DNA of 20,200 bases from an uncultured Anaerotignum sp. (GTDB taxonomy: Bacteria; Bacillota; Clostridia; Lachnospirales; Anaerotignaceae). The position numbers and the translations under genes were made by a program. A model generated the notes under the pieces. The model was not told the origin of the DNA. It did no database searches and worked only from the letters and a program-made list of their open reading frames with translations. Shown in pieces: positions 1-6,096 of the stretch (position 1 is the first letter of the stretch; each line of letters opens with the position of its first letter). Location of the stretch: assembly GCF_905212195.1 (NCBI RefSeq), contig NZ_CAJMDQ010000049.1, positions 1 to 20,200 on the forward strand, written 5' to 3'.

Positions 1-23
1 CTTAACCCCTTGACCAACGGACC
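1..23 (-). tRNA. tRNA-Glu, 5' end only (cut by window edge)
   Basis: Read on the minus strand this begins GGTCCGTTGGTCAAGGGG, the typical acceptor and D-arm start of Gram-positive tRNA-Glu. The gene runs off the left edge, so the anticodon is not visible and the identity rests on the 5' sequence alone. It lies 16 nt downstream of tRNA-Met and must share its transcript. Confidence 0.7.
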
Positions 24-39
24 GTATAGCAATAAAAAA

Positions 40-113
40 TAGCGGAGGAGGGATTTGAACCCCCGACACTGCGGGTATGAACCGCATGCTCTAGCCAACT
101 GAGCTACTCCGCC
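40..113 (-). tRNA. tRNA-Met (anticodon CAT)
   Basis: On the minus strand a full cloverleaf can be folded: a 7-bp acceptor GGCGGAG/CTCCGCT with a terminal G-U pair, a D-arm, an anticodon stem TGCGG/CCGCA with loop TTCATAC (anticodon CAT), a T-arm with TTCAAAT, and discriminator A at position 40. The 3' CCA is not encoded (TTT follows). The G-U first pair and overall sequence suggest elongator Met rather than initiator. A CAT anticodon could also belong to lysidine-modified tRNA-Ile2, which I cannot exclude without a search. Confidence 0.93.
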
Positions 114-129
114 TCAAGTCGACTAGTTC

Positions 130-158
130 ATTATATAGTCATATTGTTCGTTTGTCAA
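130..158 (-). promoter_or_regulatory. Sigma-A promoter of the tRNA-Met/tRNA-Glu operon
   Basis: Minus-strand TTGACA (158-153), a 17-nt spacer and TATAAT (135-130) match the vegetative consensus perfectly. Transcription would start near 123, about 10 nt before the mature tRNA-Met 5' end. This makes the tRNAs independent of the upstream divIC operon. Confidence 0.9.
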
Positions 159-164
159 TAGCTT

Positions 165-192
165 TTTTCAAAAAAATGTCTTTTTTTGAAAA
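165..192 (-). terminator. AT-only hairpin behind divIC, possible weak terminator
   Basis: TTTTCAAAAAAA and TTTTTTTGAAAA form a near-perfect inverted repeat around a 4-nt loop just after the divIC stop. It has almost no GC, so it would be a weak terminator at best, but it lies exactly between the divIC stop and the tRNA promoter. Confidence 0.35.
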
Positions 193-195
193 CTT

Positions 196-489
196 TTATT
201 GTTCGCGGTTGATATACAGGATTTCATTGCTCTTGACCAGCCCCAGTTTTTCTCTGGCAATCTGTTCGATATAGCTGTCGCTGTTGTAGTAATCCTTTTT
301 GGCCTGAAAATCCAATGTCTTTTGCTGTTCGTCGGCAATCTGCTGTTCCACGTCAGCCAGTTCCACTTTCAGCTGACGGTATTCCCGATACTGCCAGTAT
401 ACCCCTGCCACAACGAACACACAGAAAGCTACCAAAAAAAGATGGATCCATAATCCACCGGATTTTTTCTTTCTGGCTCTTTTTTCCAT
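196..489 (-). CDS. divIC: Septum formation initiator (FtsL/DivIC family)
   Basis: A 97-residue bitopic membrane protein of the division machinery. DivIC-type proteins form a complex with FtsL and DivIB at the septum and help activate septal peptidoglycan synthesis. A basic N-terminus (KRARKKK) is followed by one transmembrane helix (about residues 13-32) and a coiled coil rich in E/Q/L (about 35-60), ending in the family-typical IAREKLGLVK segment. A GTG 9 nt further upstream would add three residues, but AGGAAGG abuts it, whereas ATG 489 has a 9-nt spacer and is preferred. The ribosome binding site overlaps the yabQ stop, so translation is probably coupled. Position last in a mazG-to-divIC cluster is the standard clostridial and bacillar order. 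Confidence 0.88.
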   Translation of the reverse strand: MEKRARKKKSGGLWIHLFLVAFCVFVVAGVYWQYREYRQLKVELADVEQQIADEQQKTLDFQAKKDYYNSDSYIEQIAREKLGLVKSNEILYINREQ

Positions 490-503
490 GGCAGTCACCC
501 TTC

Positions 504-1010
504 CTAAGGTTTTCGACGCAAAAAACGAATATCCCGCCGTAATGTGTCTTTTTTTATTTTCACATATACTTTACATAATTGCAAGTGTTTTTTGGATTTT
601 CCACCGCAAAATCTGACGAAATTCCGCGCCGGTCTGCCAAAGGCAAGATAGAGCAGACGAAAGGGCGTCAAAATTATGGTCAACAATAACATGACCAGTC
701 TTCCAATGACTTTCAGCACCTTTTCTCCCACGCCCATGACCAATGGGCTGGCAAGGGTTCCGTAAAGGCCCATGCCGCCAAAAACAGCCACCAGCAGAAA
801 AAAACGGACTTCCCCATGGTTTTCCTGCAGCAGTACTTCAAAGACCCCCAGCGCCACCGCTGCCCAGTACAAACCATCCTCAATCTGTACTGCCCAGACA
901 CCGTGGGGCAATATGCGCCGTGCAAGACGCAGGCCGTCATAAACCAATCCCATACCGCCGCCCAGCAGCAGGCAGCACAAAAACAAACTTCCCTGTCCCT
1001 GAATGTCCAC
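504..1010 (-). CDS. yabQ: Spore cortex biosynthesis protein YabQ
   Basis: A 168-residue membrane protein. In Bacillus subtilis YabQ is needed for spore cortex formation and sits in the membranes surrounding the forespore. Hydrophobic segments lie at about residues 7-25, 45-60, 68-90 and 95-120, with a very basic C-terminal tail. The N-terminal GGGMGLVYDGLRLARR stretch is characteristic of the family. The start is GTG, chosen because AAAGGAGG lies 7 nt upstream. The gene begins 14 nt after the yabP stop and ends over the divIC ribosome binding site, so the three form a tight operon. Expression is probably mother-cell specific through the promoter upstream of yabP. Confidence 0.9.
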   Translation of the reverse strand: MDIQGQGSLFLCCLLLGGGMGLVYDGLRLARRILPHGVWAVQIEDGLYWAAVALGVFEVLLQENHGEVRFFLLVAVFGGMGLYGTLASPLVMGVGEKVLKVIGRLVMLLLTIILTPFRLLYLAFGRPARNFVRFCGGKSKKHLQLCKVYVKIKKDTLRRDIRFLRRKP

Positions 1011-1024
1011 CTGCCTGCCTCCTT

Positions 1025-1306
1025 TCAGCGGAATAACTTGGCAAAGAAAGATTGTTTGCCGCCGCCCATATTTTCCGCGTAGGTCAATGCGTCCATGCGT
1101 CCTTCCACTGCCACTTCCCCTTCTTCCAGATTCAGCCGTCCCACGTGGAGCCCTTCTCCTTTGATGATAAGCAGTCCACAGGAAGTATCCACCGCCACCC
1201 CTTCCTCATCAAAACGCAGTACGTCCGTCACGCCGCCGATCTCGATCCGTTCTCTGTCTGTCATGCGAATGGTATGCTGCCGCAAATTTCTTTTTTCTTC
1301 CCCCAA
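1025..1306 (-). CDS. yabP: Sporulation protein YabP
   Basis: About 93 residues; YabP/YqfC-type small sporulation proteins act at the outer forespore membrane or coat. The beta-rich pattern matches: a core around IGGVTDVLRFDEEGV, then DTSCGLLIIKGEGLHVG, then LEEGEVAVEGRMDALTY. The start is unusual. There is no ATG near the ribosome binding site, and GGGAGG lies 5 nt before one TTG (1309) and 8 nt before a second (1306). I prefer 1306 for spacing, with 1309 as an alternative. An internal ATG at 1264 has no ribosome binding site and would remove the conserved N-terminus. The leader of this gene holds a 231-bp structured insertion (see repeat entries). Confidence 0.87.
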   Translation of the reverse strand: MGEEKRNLRQHTIRMTDRERIEIGGVTDVLRFDEEGVAVDTSCGLLIIKGEGLHVGRLNLEEGEVAVEGRMDALTYAENMGGGKQSFFAKLFR

Positions 1307-1322
1307 CAAAAAAACCTCCCCA

Positions 1323-1341
1323 TACTGTTTTTACAGTATAT
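1323..1341. repeat. 19-bp direct repeat, left copy (candidate target-site duplication)
   Basis: TACTGTTTTTACAGTATAT occurs here and again, without mismatch, at 1573-1591. The identity stops exactly at both ends, and the two copies bracket the structured element. Each copy contains the palindrome ACTGT-tttt-ACAGT. The simplest reading is a duplicated target produced by insertion, though 19 bp is longer than most such duplications. Confidence 0.75.
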
Positions 1342-1572
1342 CAGGGTGTCGAAAATCGACACCCTGTCGACAAAGCCTCATTTCATTCAAGGCTTTGTCG
1401 AGTAGACAGAAGTATAAAGCCAAAGTTCCATCGGCTAAAAGCCTTGAAACTTCAGCTTTTCCTCGTCGGAAATAAATTCCGACTGCGGATTCCAGTTGGA
1501 AAACTCTTCGTTTCCCAATCCCTTCCGCGTTCTCAATAAAAGTGTTAAACTTCGTTTTTCTACAGTCTACTT
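1342..1572. repeat. Structured multi-hairpin intergenic element, copy 1
   Basis: In plus-strand order five helices are visible. A: CAGGGTGTCGA/TCGACACCCTG (1342-1352/1356-1366). B: CGACAAAGCCT/AGGCTTTGTCG (1368-1378/1390-1400). C: AAAGC..AAGTT/AACTT..GCTTT (1416-1427/1448-1459). D: GTCGGAA/TTCCGAC (1465-1471/1477-1483). E: TTGGAAAAC/GTTTCCCAA with one mismatch (1496-1504/1510-1518). The conserved core ends with CCTTCCGCGTTC (1521-1532). Related copies lie at about 7329-7562 and 20141-20200, with paired changes in the stems. It fills the 300-bp gap between rqcP and yabP. A 102-residue minus-strand frame crosses it, but the frame is not kept in copy 2, so coding is unlikely. I do not recognise the family. 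Confidence 0.85.
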
Positions 1573-1591
1573 TACTGTTTTTACAGTATAT
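1573..1591. repeat. 19-bp direct repeat, right copy (candidate target-site duplication)
   Basis: Perfect second copy of the 19-bp sequence at 1323-1341. On the minus strand this copy contributes most of the -10 element of the candidate sigma-E promoter, so it probably marks the original target. The left copy keeps the same sequence 22 nt before the yabP start but lacks the -35. Confidence 0.75.
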
Positions 1592-1614
1592 GAGAGGTTT
1601 TGGGACATTATTCC
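1585..1614 (-). promoter_or_regulatory. Candidate sigma-E (mother-cell) promoter of yabP-yabQ-divIC
   Basis: Minus-strand GGAATAAT (1614-1607), a 14-nt spacer and CATATACT (1592-1585) resemble the Bacillus sigma-E consensus (GKMATATT, 13-15 nt, CATACAHT) at seven of eight positions in each box, by my hand comparison. It overlaps the end of rqcP. In B. subtilis yabP and yabQ are sigma-E genes, which agrees. Without the 231-bp insertion plus one 19-bp repeat, this -10 would lie about 20 nt before the yabP ribosome binding site. Confidence 0.5.
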
Positions 1615-1850
1615 ACTGCGCGATACATGCCGGCAGCATCTTCTTTTTTGGTGGATTCCTGCAGGTTCAGCACTTCCACCTTTGTCACGTTATTGCCGAA
1701 CTGAATTTCGATGATATCGCCGACCTTCACGTCCGCGCCGGCTTTCACCACTTTGCCGTTGAGGGACACACGTCCTGCGTCGCAGGCTTCGTTGGCTACG
1801 GTTCTGCGCTTGATGATACGGGATACCTTCAGGAATTTATCAATACGCAT
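1608..1850 (-). CDS. rqcP: S4-domain RNA-binding protein RqcP (YabO/Hsp15-like)
   Basis: An 80-residue protein that is nearly all S4 domain. RqcP binds stalled 50S subunits and works with RqcH to extend nascent chains with C-terminal alanine tails for ribosome quality control. The start MRIDKFLKVSRIIKRRT, the central GRVSLNGKVVKAG and the end TKKEDAAGMY closely resemble the Bacillus protein. Two ATGs are available. 1856 is only 2 nt from AAAGGGG, while 1850 has an 8-nt spacer and matches the family N-terminus, so I use 1850. It follows a terminator behind HU, so read-through or a weak promoter must supply its message. Confidence 0.92.
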   Translation of the reverse strand: MRIDKFLKVSRIIKRRTVANEACDAGRVSLNGKVVKAGADVKVGDIIEIQFGNNVTKVEVLNLQESTKKEDAAGMYRAVE

Positions 1851-1880
1851 GTTCATTTCCCCTTTGCTGTTTTTTCTTTC

Positions 1881-1913
1881 AAAAAAACGCTTTCTCAGGA
1901 CGAGAAAGCGTTT
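1881..1913 (-). terminator. Rho-independent terminator behind HU
   Basis: AAACGCTTTCTC (1913-1902 on the minus strand gives the first arm) pairs over 12 bp with GAGAAAGCGTTT (1896-1885) around a 5-nt loop, followed by a run of T on the minus strand. It lies 20 nt after the HU stop and 31 nt before rqcP. It probably caps most HU transcripts while letting some read through. Confidence 0.85.
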
Positions 1914-1932
1914 CAAAAACAATCAAATCAAA

Positions 1933-2208
1933 TTATTTGTTGATCGCATCTTTCAAAGCTTTACCTGCTTTGAATCTGGGTGCTTTGGAAGCGGGGATGG
2001 GCATTGCTTCGCCTGTCTGAGGGTTTCTGCCTTCGCGAGCTGCTCTTTCAGCTACGTCGAATGTACCGAAGCCTACCAGCTGTACTTTGCCGTTTGCTGC
2101 CAGTTCTTCTGTTACAACATCTTCGAAAGCTTTCAGTGCTTTTTCAGCGTCTTTTTTGCTCATTTCCGCCTTTTCAGCAATCGCTGCAACTAATTCAGAT
2201 TTGTTCAT
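1933..2208 (-). CDS. hup: HU family DNA-binding protein
   Basis: A 91-residue histone-like protein that dimerises, bends DNA and compacts the nucleoid. Family length and landmarks fit: N-terminal MNKSELVAAIAEKAEMSKKD, the core VQLVGFGTFDV, the DNA-binding arm containing GRNPQTGE with the intercalating proline, and the C-terminal FKAGKALKDAI. A strong ribosome binding site (AGGAGG, 9 nt before ATG) agrees with high expression. It lies 26 nt after mazG. A strong terminator follows it. Confidence 0.96.
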   Translation of the reverse strand: MNKSELVAAIAEKAEMSKKDAEKALKAFEDVVTEELAANGKVQLVGFGTFDVAERAAREGRNPQTGEAMPIPASKAPRFKAGKALKDAINK

Positions 2209-2234
2209 TGTGTTAGTCCTCCTAAATAAATCTA

Positions 2235-3032
2235 TTAAAGTTTCTTGGATAAGGCAATTTTTGCCTGATCCCAGAGCAAATCCATTTCCTCCAGAGTCAT
2301 TGTGGAAAGCTGCTTTCCCTCTGAAAGGGCTGAATTCTCAACATACTCAAATCTATTTATAAACTTTTTGGTGGCTTTTGTCAAGGCAAACTCGGGATTT
2401 ATTTTCAAAAACCTTGCTACGTTCACCAGTGCGAACAAAATATCACCGAATTCTTCCTCTATATTGCCGTTTGGCTGTTCCACAGCCTCCTGCAGCTCCC
2501 GAATCTCCTCTGCCACTTTTTCCATGGCGCCGCCAGCTTCGTAAAAATCAAAACCAACGTCTGCGGCTTTCTTCTGTACCTTTTTGGCACGGGTCAAGGC
2601 AGGCAGGGCATCAGGCACACTTTTGAGGACATCCGTCTGGGTCTGCATGTGTTTTTCCTTTTTCTTCAGGGCTTCCCAGTTCACCAGCACCTGTTCCGCC
2701 GTATCCACGGAAATTTCCCCGAACACATGAGGATGGCGGTAAACCATTTTCTCACAGATGCCTTGAATGACATCATCCAGTGTAAAGCCGCCTTTCTGGG
2801 CTTCGATGGAAGAATGGAATACAACCTGCATAAGCACATCCCCAAGTTCCTCCTTCAAGTTGTCCATATCACCTTTATCGATGGCATCCACCGCTTCGTA
2901 GGCTTCCTCCAGCATATCCGCCCGCAGGCTTTCATGGGTCTGCACCTTATCCCAAGGACACCCATTCTCACTGCGAAGCTGCTCGATGATGTCCCGCAAA
3001 TCGTCAAAAGTATATCTTTTCTGCACGTTCAT
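2235..3032 (-). CDS. mazG: Nucleoside triphosphate pyrophosphohydrolase MazG
   Basis: A 265-residue all-alpha enzyme hydrolysing (d)NTPs to monophosphates and pyrophosphate, which removes aberrant nucleotides. Two tandem MazG repeats are visible: residues about 25-105 with GCPWDKVQTHESLRADMLEE and an EELGDVLMQVVFH metal site, and about 165-235 with EEIRELQEAV and EEEFGDILFALVN. The start is ambiguous. ATG 3032 lies only 2 nt after GGGAGG, while GTG 3026, two codons in, has the better 8-nt spacer, so the protein may really start MQKRYTFDDL. It is the first visible gene of the mazG-hup-rqcP-yabPQ-divIC cluster. No clear promoter was seen between it and the divergent nfnA. Confidence 0.94.
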   Translation of the reverse strand: MNVQKRYTFDDLRDIIEQLRSENGCPWDKVQTHESLRADMLEEAYEAVDAIDKGDMDNLKEELGDVLMQVVFHSSIEAQKGGFTLDDVIQGICEKMVYRHPHVFGEISVDTAEQVLVNWEALKKKEKHMQTQTDVLKSVPDALPALTRAKKVQKKAADVGFDFYEAGGAMEKVAEEIRELQEAVEQPNGNIEEEFGDILFALVNVARFLKINPEFALTKATKKFINRFEYVENSALSEGKQLSTMTLEEMDLLWDQAKIALSKKL

Positions 3033-3150
3033 TTCCTCCCTTTTTAATTAGGACGTTTTTTGTCCCACATTTTATTCAAAAACCATAAACTTTTCTTCAT
3101 TGCACTTCCAGAAAAACGGCGTTTTATCCATATCCCGCCGTCAGAATTTA

Positions 3151-3159
3151 TGTTATGAT
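3151..3159 (+). promoter_or_regulatory. Extended -10 promoter of nfnAB
   Basis: TGTTATGAT is an extended -10 element (TGnTATGAT, TATGAT at 3154-3159) about 58 nt before the nfnA start. No good -35 is found at 16-18 nt. TGTTA and TAACA form an inverted repeat with a 9-nt gap at 3151-3169 over this site, which could be an operator, but the spacing does not fit Rex. Confidence 0.4.
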
Positions 3160-3216
3160 AATTCTAACAAAAATCACCTGCAAAAGAAAGTCCAAAGAAG
3201 AAAGGAAGTTGCAAAC

Positions 3217-4071
3217 ATGTTTCGCATTGTCAATAAAAAAGAATTAAACAGTGCTGTGACACTGCTTGAAATCGAAGCCCCTTTTGTGGCAAAAAAAGCC
3301 AAAGCGGGGCAGTTTATCATTTTCCGTGTAGATGAGTTCAGCGAACGCGTCCCTCTGACCATCGCTGATTATGACAGAGAAAAAGGCACCGTCACCATCA
3401 TTTTCCAGAAAGTTGGCCTGTCCACAAAACTGCTGGCAGCCAAAGAAGTTGGCGACTCCATCCGCGACTTTGTAGGCCCTCTGGGTGTTGCCACAGAATA
3501 TGACGGCTTTAAGAAAGTTGCCGTTGTAGGCGGCGGCGTAGGCTGCGCCATCGCATACCCTCAGGCAAAAGCCCTCCACAATCTGGGCGTGGAAGTAGAC
3601 GTCATTGCTGGTTTCAGAAACAAAGACATCGTCATTCTGGAAGACGAAATGAGCGCTGTTTCCGACAACTACTACCTCATGACCGATGACGGCACAAAAG
3701 GCGAAAAAGGCTTCGTTACAGACAAGCTGAAATCCCTCATCGAAGCTGGCAACCAGTATGACGCTGTCATTGCCATCGGCCCCATCCCTATGATGAAATT
3801 TGTCAGCCTCACCACAAAACCTTACGGCATCAAGACCATTGTCAGCCTGAACCCCATCATGATCGACGGTACAGGCATGTGCGGCGGCTGTCGTGTCACC
3901 GTTGGCGGCGAAATCAAATTTGCCTGCGTAGACGGCCCCGACTTCGACGGACATCAGGTGGACTTTGACGAACTGATGAACCGCAACTCCGTTTACAAGA
4001 AAGAAGAAGCGGATCTGGCTGAAAAACACATCTGCCGCATGGACAAAATGGCACACGACTTGATTCACTAA
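3217..4071 (+). CDS. nfnA: NfnA, FAD/[2Fe-2S] subunit of NADH-dependent ferredoxin:NADP oxidoreductase
   Basis: A 284-residue ferredoxin-NADP-reductase-like subunit. With NfnB it forms the electron-bifurcating transhydrogenase that couples reduced ferredoxin and NADH to NADPH formation. An FAD-binding barrel (about 1-95, with RVPLTIADYD) precedes an NAD-binding domain with VVGGGVGCAIAYP (about 105-120) and a C-terminal Cys cluster (GTGMCGGCRV, then ACVDGPDFDG) for [2Fe-2S]. The frame stays open 39 codons upstream, but only ATG 3217 has a ribosome binding site (AAAGGAAG) and the conserved MFRIV start. nfnB begins 14 nt after the stop. A related alternative is a sulfide dehydrogenase-type subunit, since names vary for this family. 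Confidence 0.9.
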   Translation: MFRIVNKKELNSAVTLLEIEAPFVAKKAKAGQFIIFRVDEFSERVPLTIADYDREKGTVTIIFQKVGLSTKLLAAKEVGDSIRDFVGPLGVATEYDGFKKVAVVGGGVGCAIAYPQAKALHNLGVEVDVIAGFRNKDIVILEDEMSAVSDNYYLMTDDGTKGEKGFVTDKLKSLIEAGNQYDAVIAIGPIPMMKFVSLTTKPYGIKTIVSLNPIMIDGTGMCGGCRVTVGGEIKFACVDGPDFDGHQVDFDELMNRNSVYKKEEADLAEKHICRMDKMAHDLIH

Positions 4072-4085
4072 GGAGGACGGAAACA

Positions 4086-5477
4086 ATGGCAAACATGAGC
4101 TTGGAAAAAATCAAAATGCCTGAACAGGCACCTGATGTGAGAAATAAAAACTTTGAAGAAGTAGCCATGGGCTACACAGCGGAAATGGCTATGGAAGAAG
4201 CTACCCGCTGTCTGAACTGCAAACACAAACCCTGTGTCAGCGGATGTCCCGTAAACGTACGTATCCCCGAATTTATCGCGGAAGTGGCAAAAGGCGATTT
4301 TATGGCAGCTTATAAAATCATCACTTCCACAAACGCTCTGCCTGCTGTCTGCGGTCGTGTATGTCCCCAGGAAAGCCAGTGCGAATCCAAATGCGTTCGT
4401 GCCATCAAAGGCGAAGCTGTTGCTATCGGCCGTCTGGAAAGATTCGTCGCAGACTGGTATATGGCAAACTGTGACGAAATGCCTGAAAAACCCGCTCAGA
4501 ACGGCAAGAAAGTGGCCGTTATCGGTTCTGGCCCTTCCTCTCTGGCATGTGCTGGTGACTTGGCAAAAGCAGGCTATGCCGTAACCATTTTCGAAGCATT
4601 CCACACAGCCGGCGGCGTACTGGTTTACGGTATCCCCGAATTCCGTCTGCCTAAGGCCATCGTGCAGAAAGAAATCGACAAGCTGTCTGCCATGGGCGTT
4701 GAAGTCATGACAAACATGGTTATCGGCAAAGTATTGTCCATCGACGAAATCATTGACGATATGGGTTATGATGCGGTATTCATCGGTACTGGCGCAGGTC
4801 TGCCTTCCTTCATGGGCATCCCCGGCGAAGCTCTGGTAGGCGTTTACTCCGCCAACGAATATCTGACACGTATCAACCTGATGAAAGCATATGTTTCCGA
4901 TTACGACACACCTATCCGCCATAGCAAAGCAGTTGCTGTTGTAGGCGGCGGCAATGTAGCTATGGACGCTGCAAGATGTGCAAAGAGAATGGGTGCTGAA
5001 AAAGTTTACATCGTTTACCGTCGTTCTGAAAAAGAAATGCCCGCGCGTCTGGAAGAAATCCATCACGCAAAAGAAGAAGGCATTGAATTCCACCTGCTGC
5101 GCAATCCTGTGAAAATTCTGGATGACGGCAATGGTCAGGTATGCGGTATCGAATGTCTGAAAATGGAACTGGGCGAACCTGATGCCAGCGGCAGAAGACG
5201 TCCTGTACCCGTGGAAGGCTCCAACTACGTTATCGACGTTGACACAGTGGTTATGTCCATCGGTACATCTCCTAACCCCCTCATCCGCAGCACCACAAAA
5301 GGTCTGGAAACCAACCGCAAAGGCTGTCTGGTTGTCAACGAAGAAACCAACCAGACCACCAGAGAAGGCGTTTATGCCGGCGGTGACGCTGTTACAGGGG
5401 CTGCAACCGTTATTTTGGCTATGGGCGCAGGTAAAAAAGCTGCCGCAGCCATTGACGAATATCTGAAAAACAAATAA
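4086..5477 (+). CDS. nfnB: NfnB, large flavin/[4Fe-4S] subunit (glutamate synthase small-chain-like)
   Basis: A 463-residue subunit holding the bifurcating FAD and two [4Fe-4S] clusters. The N-terminal cysteine region (CLNCKHKPCVSGCPV at about 39-53, then CGRVCPQESQCESKC) binds the clusters. An FAD Rossmann motif (VIGSGPSSLACAGDLAKAGY) begins near 142 and an NADPH-binding motif (VVGGGNVAMDAARCAKRMGA) near 285. The C-terminal YAGGDAVTGAATV closes the FAD site. It is often annotated gltA or 'glutamate synthase (NADPH), homotetrameric', but pairing with nfnA 14 nt upstream and the absence of a glutamate synthase large chain favour NfnB. The ribosome binding site is AAGGAGG with a 9-nt spacer. 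A long minus-strand frame over it is a shadow. Confidence 0.92.
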   Translation: MANMSLEKIKMPEQAPDVRNKNFEEVAMGYTAEMAMEEATRCLNCKHKPCVSGCPVNVRIPEFIAEVAKGDFMAAYKIITSTNALPAVCGRVCPQESQCESKCVRAIKGEAVAIGRLERFVADWYMANCDEMPEKPAQNGKKVAVIGSGPSSLACAGDLAKAGYAVTIFEAFHTAGGVLVYGIPEFRLPKAIVQKEIDKLSAMGVEVMTNMVIGKVLSIDEIIDDMGYDAVFIGTGAGLPSFMGIPGEALVGVYSANEYLTRINLMKAYVSDYDTPIRHSKAVAVVGGGNVAMDAARCAKRMGAEKVYIVYRRSEKEMPARLEEIHHAKEEGIEFHLLRNPVKILDDGNGQVCGIECLKMELGEPDASGRRRPVPVEGSNYVIDVDTVVMSIGTSPNPLIRSTTKGLETNRKGCLVVNEETNQTTREGVYAGGDAVTGAATVILAMGAGKKAAAAIDEYLKNK

Positions 5478-5510
5478 TCTTTTTTGAAATAGAAAAAGTA
5501 CGGCAAACAA

Positions 5511-5560
5511 AGAAAGCCAAAATCCGAAGATATAAAGGATTCTGGCTTTCTTATTTTTTT
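5511..5560 (+). terminator. Terminator of nfnAB
   Basis: AGAAAGCCA-A-AATCC (5511-5525) pairs with GGATT-C-TGGCTTTCT (5537-5551), followed by TATTTTTTT. Sequence and loop resemble the hairpin at 15770-15822, with paired changes in the stem, so the two are probably copies of one terminator type. Confidence 0.9.
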
Positions 5561-5645
5561 ACATTTGACGAAATTTCTTCTGAAATAGTTGTTGCAATCT
5601 TCCTTGAGAAATCAGGAAAATTTGGATACATTCTTTTTTTACAAA

Positions 5646-5677
5646 CAAAAAACGGTATGACCCAAAAGCCATACCGT
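5646..5677 (-). terminator. Terminator behind the tandem membrane-protein genes
   Basis: On the minus strand ACGGTATG (5677-5670) pairs with CATACCGT (5659-5652) around a 10-nt loop and is followed by six T. It lies 7 nt after the stop of the minus-strand gene at 5685. Confidence 0.88.
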
Positions 5678-5684
5678 CATTTTC

Positions 5685-6086
5685 TCAGGATTCCTCTTTC
5701 TTTTTTCTCCGGCGCAGCTCCCTCTCGTATGCCACCAGCATGTAAATACAATTCCACACAAACAAAAGACCAATGGACAGCTCCGGCACCCAGAAAACCA
5801 GTATGACGCTCACCGCCATACAGCTTCCATGACTGCCCCAGAAAAATTTCCGTCCAAGTCCCGTCAGATTCCAGCGCATGGGGTTACGCACCCAAGACAG
5901 CACCACTGCCGCCAGACCGGATACCAGCACCACCACCACAAAAAGGCCATAGATATGCCCCGTATCCCACACACTGGGTGCCCAAACGCTCACCAGCGCA
6001 TCGGCGCAAAGGCAAATCCAAGCCAGCAGCTCCAACCGCATCCATGCGATACATCTTTTTAGCTGTACATCCGAAAGATTCTCCAT
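5685..6086 (-). CDS. Small membrane protein of unknown function, second of a tandem pair
   Basis: A 133-residue protein with four hydrophobic segments (about residues 14-33, 43-62, 80-97 and 99-117) and a basic C-terminal tail (RELRRRKKKEE). I do not recognise a family. It aligns by eye with its upstream neighbour: QLKRCIAWMRLELLAW against QLMEGCMRIRKEIAAW, NPMR against NPLR, and a shared VFWxxE...FxWNxI pattern near the end. The start ATG 6086 has AAGGAGG 5 nt upstream; the longer open frame to 6215 has none. It begins 10 nt after the neighbour's stop. Probably two diverged paralogues that could form a hetero-oligomer in the membrane; this is inference. Confidence 0.8.
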   Translation of the reverse strand: MENLSDVQLKRCIAWMRLELLAWICLCADALVSVWAPSVWDTGHIYGLFVVVVLVSGLAAVVLSWVRNPMRWNLTGLGRKFFWGSHGSCMAVSVILVFWVPELSIGLLFVWNCIYMLVAYERELRRRKKKEES

Positions 6087-6096
6087 AGCCGCCTCC

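Noticed and set aside
1323..1591. CRISPR array or classical insertion sequence
   Set aside because: There are only two direct repeats and a single 231-bp interval; no transposase, no terminal inverted repeats and no cas genes.
1331..1639. 102-codon minus-strand ORF through repeat copy 1
   Set aside because: The matching frame is broken in copy 2, and the sequence is explained by hairpin arms. It also overlaps the rqcP end.
3151..3169. Rex operator upstream of nfnA
   Set aside because: TGTTA and TAACA are present, but the gap is 9 nt; a Rex site (TTGTTAA-N4-TTAACAA) has 6 nt between these cores and further conserved bases.
4068..5510. 480-codon open frame on the minus strand opposite nfnB
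   Set aside because: It is a shadow of nfnB, which has clear cofactor motifs; the antisense product is Phe/His/Cys-rich without any domain pattern.
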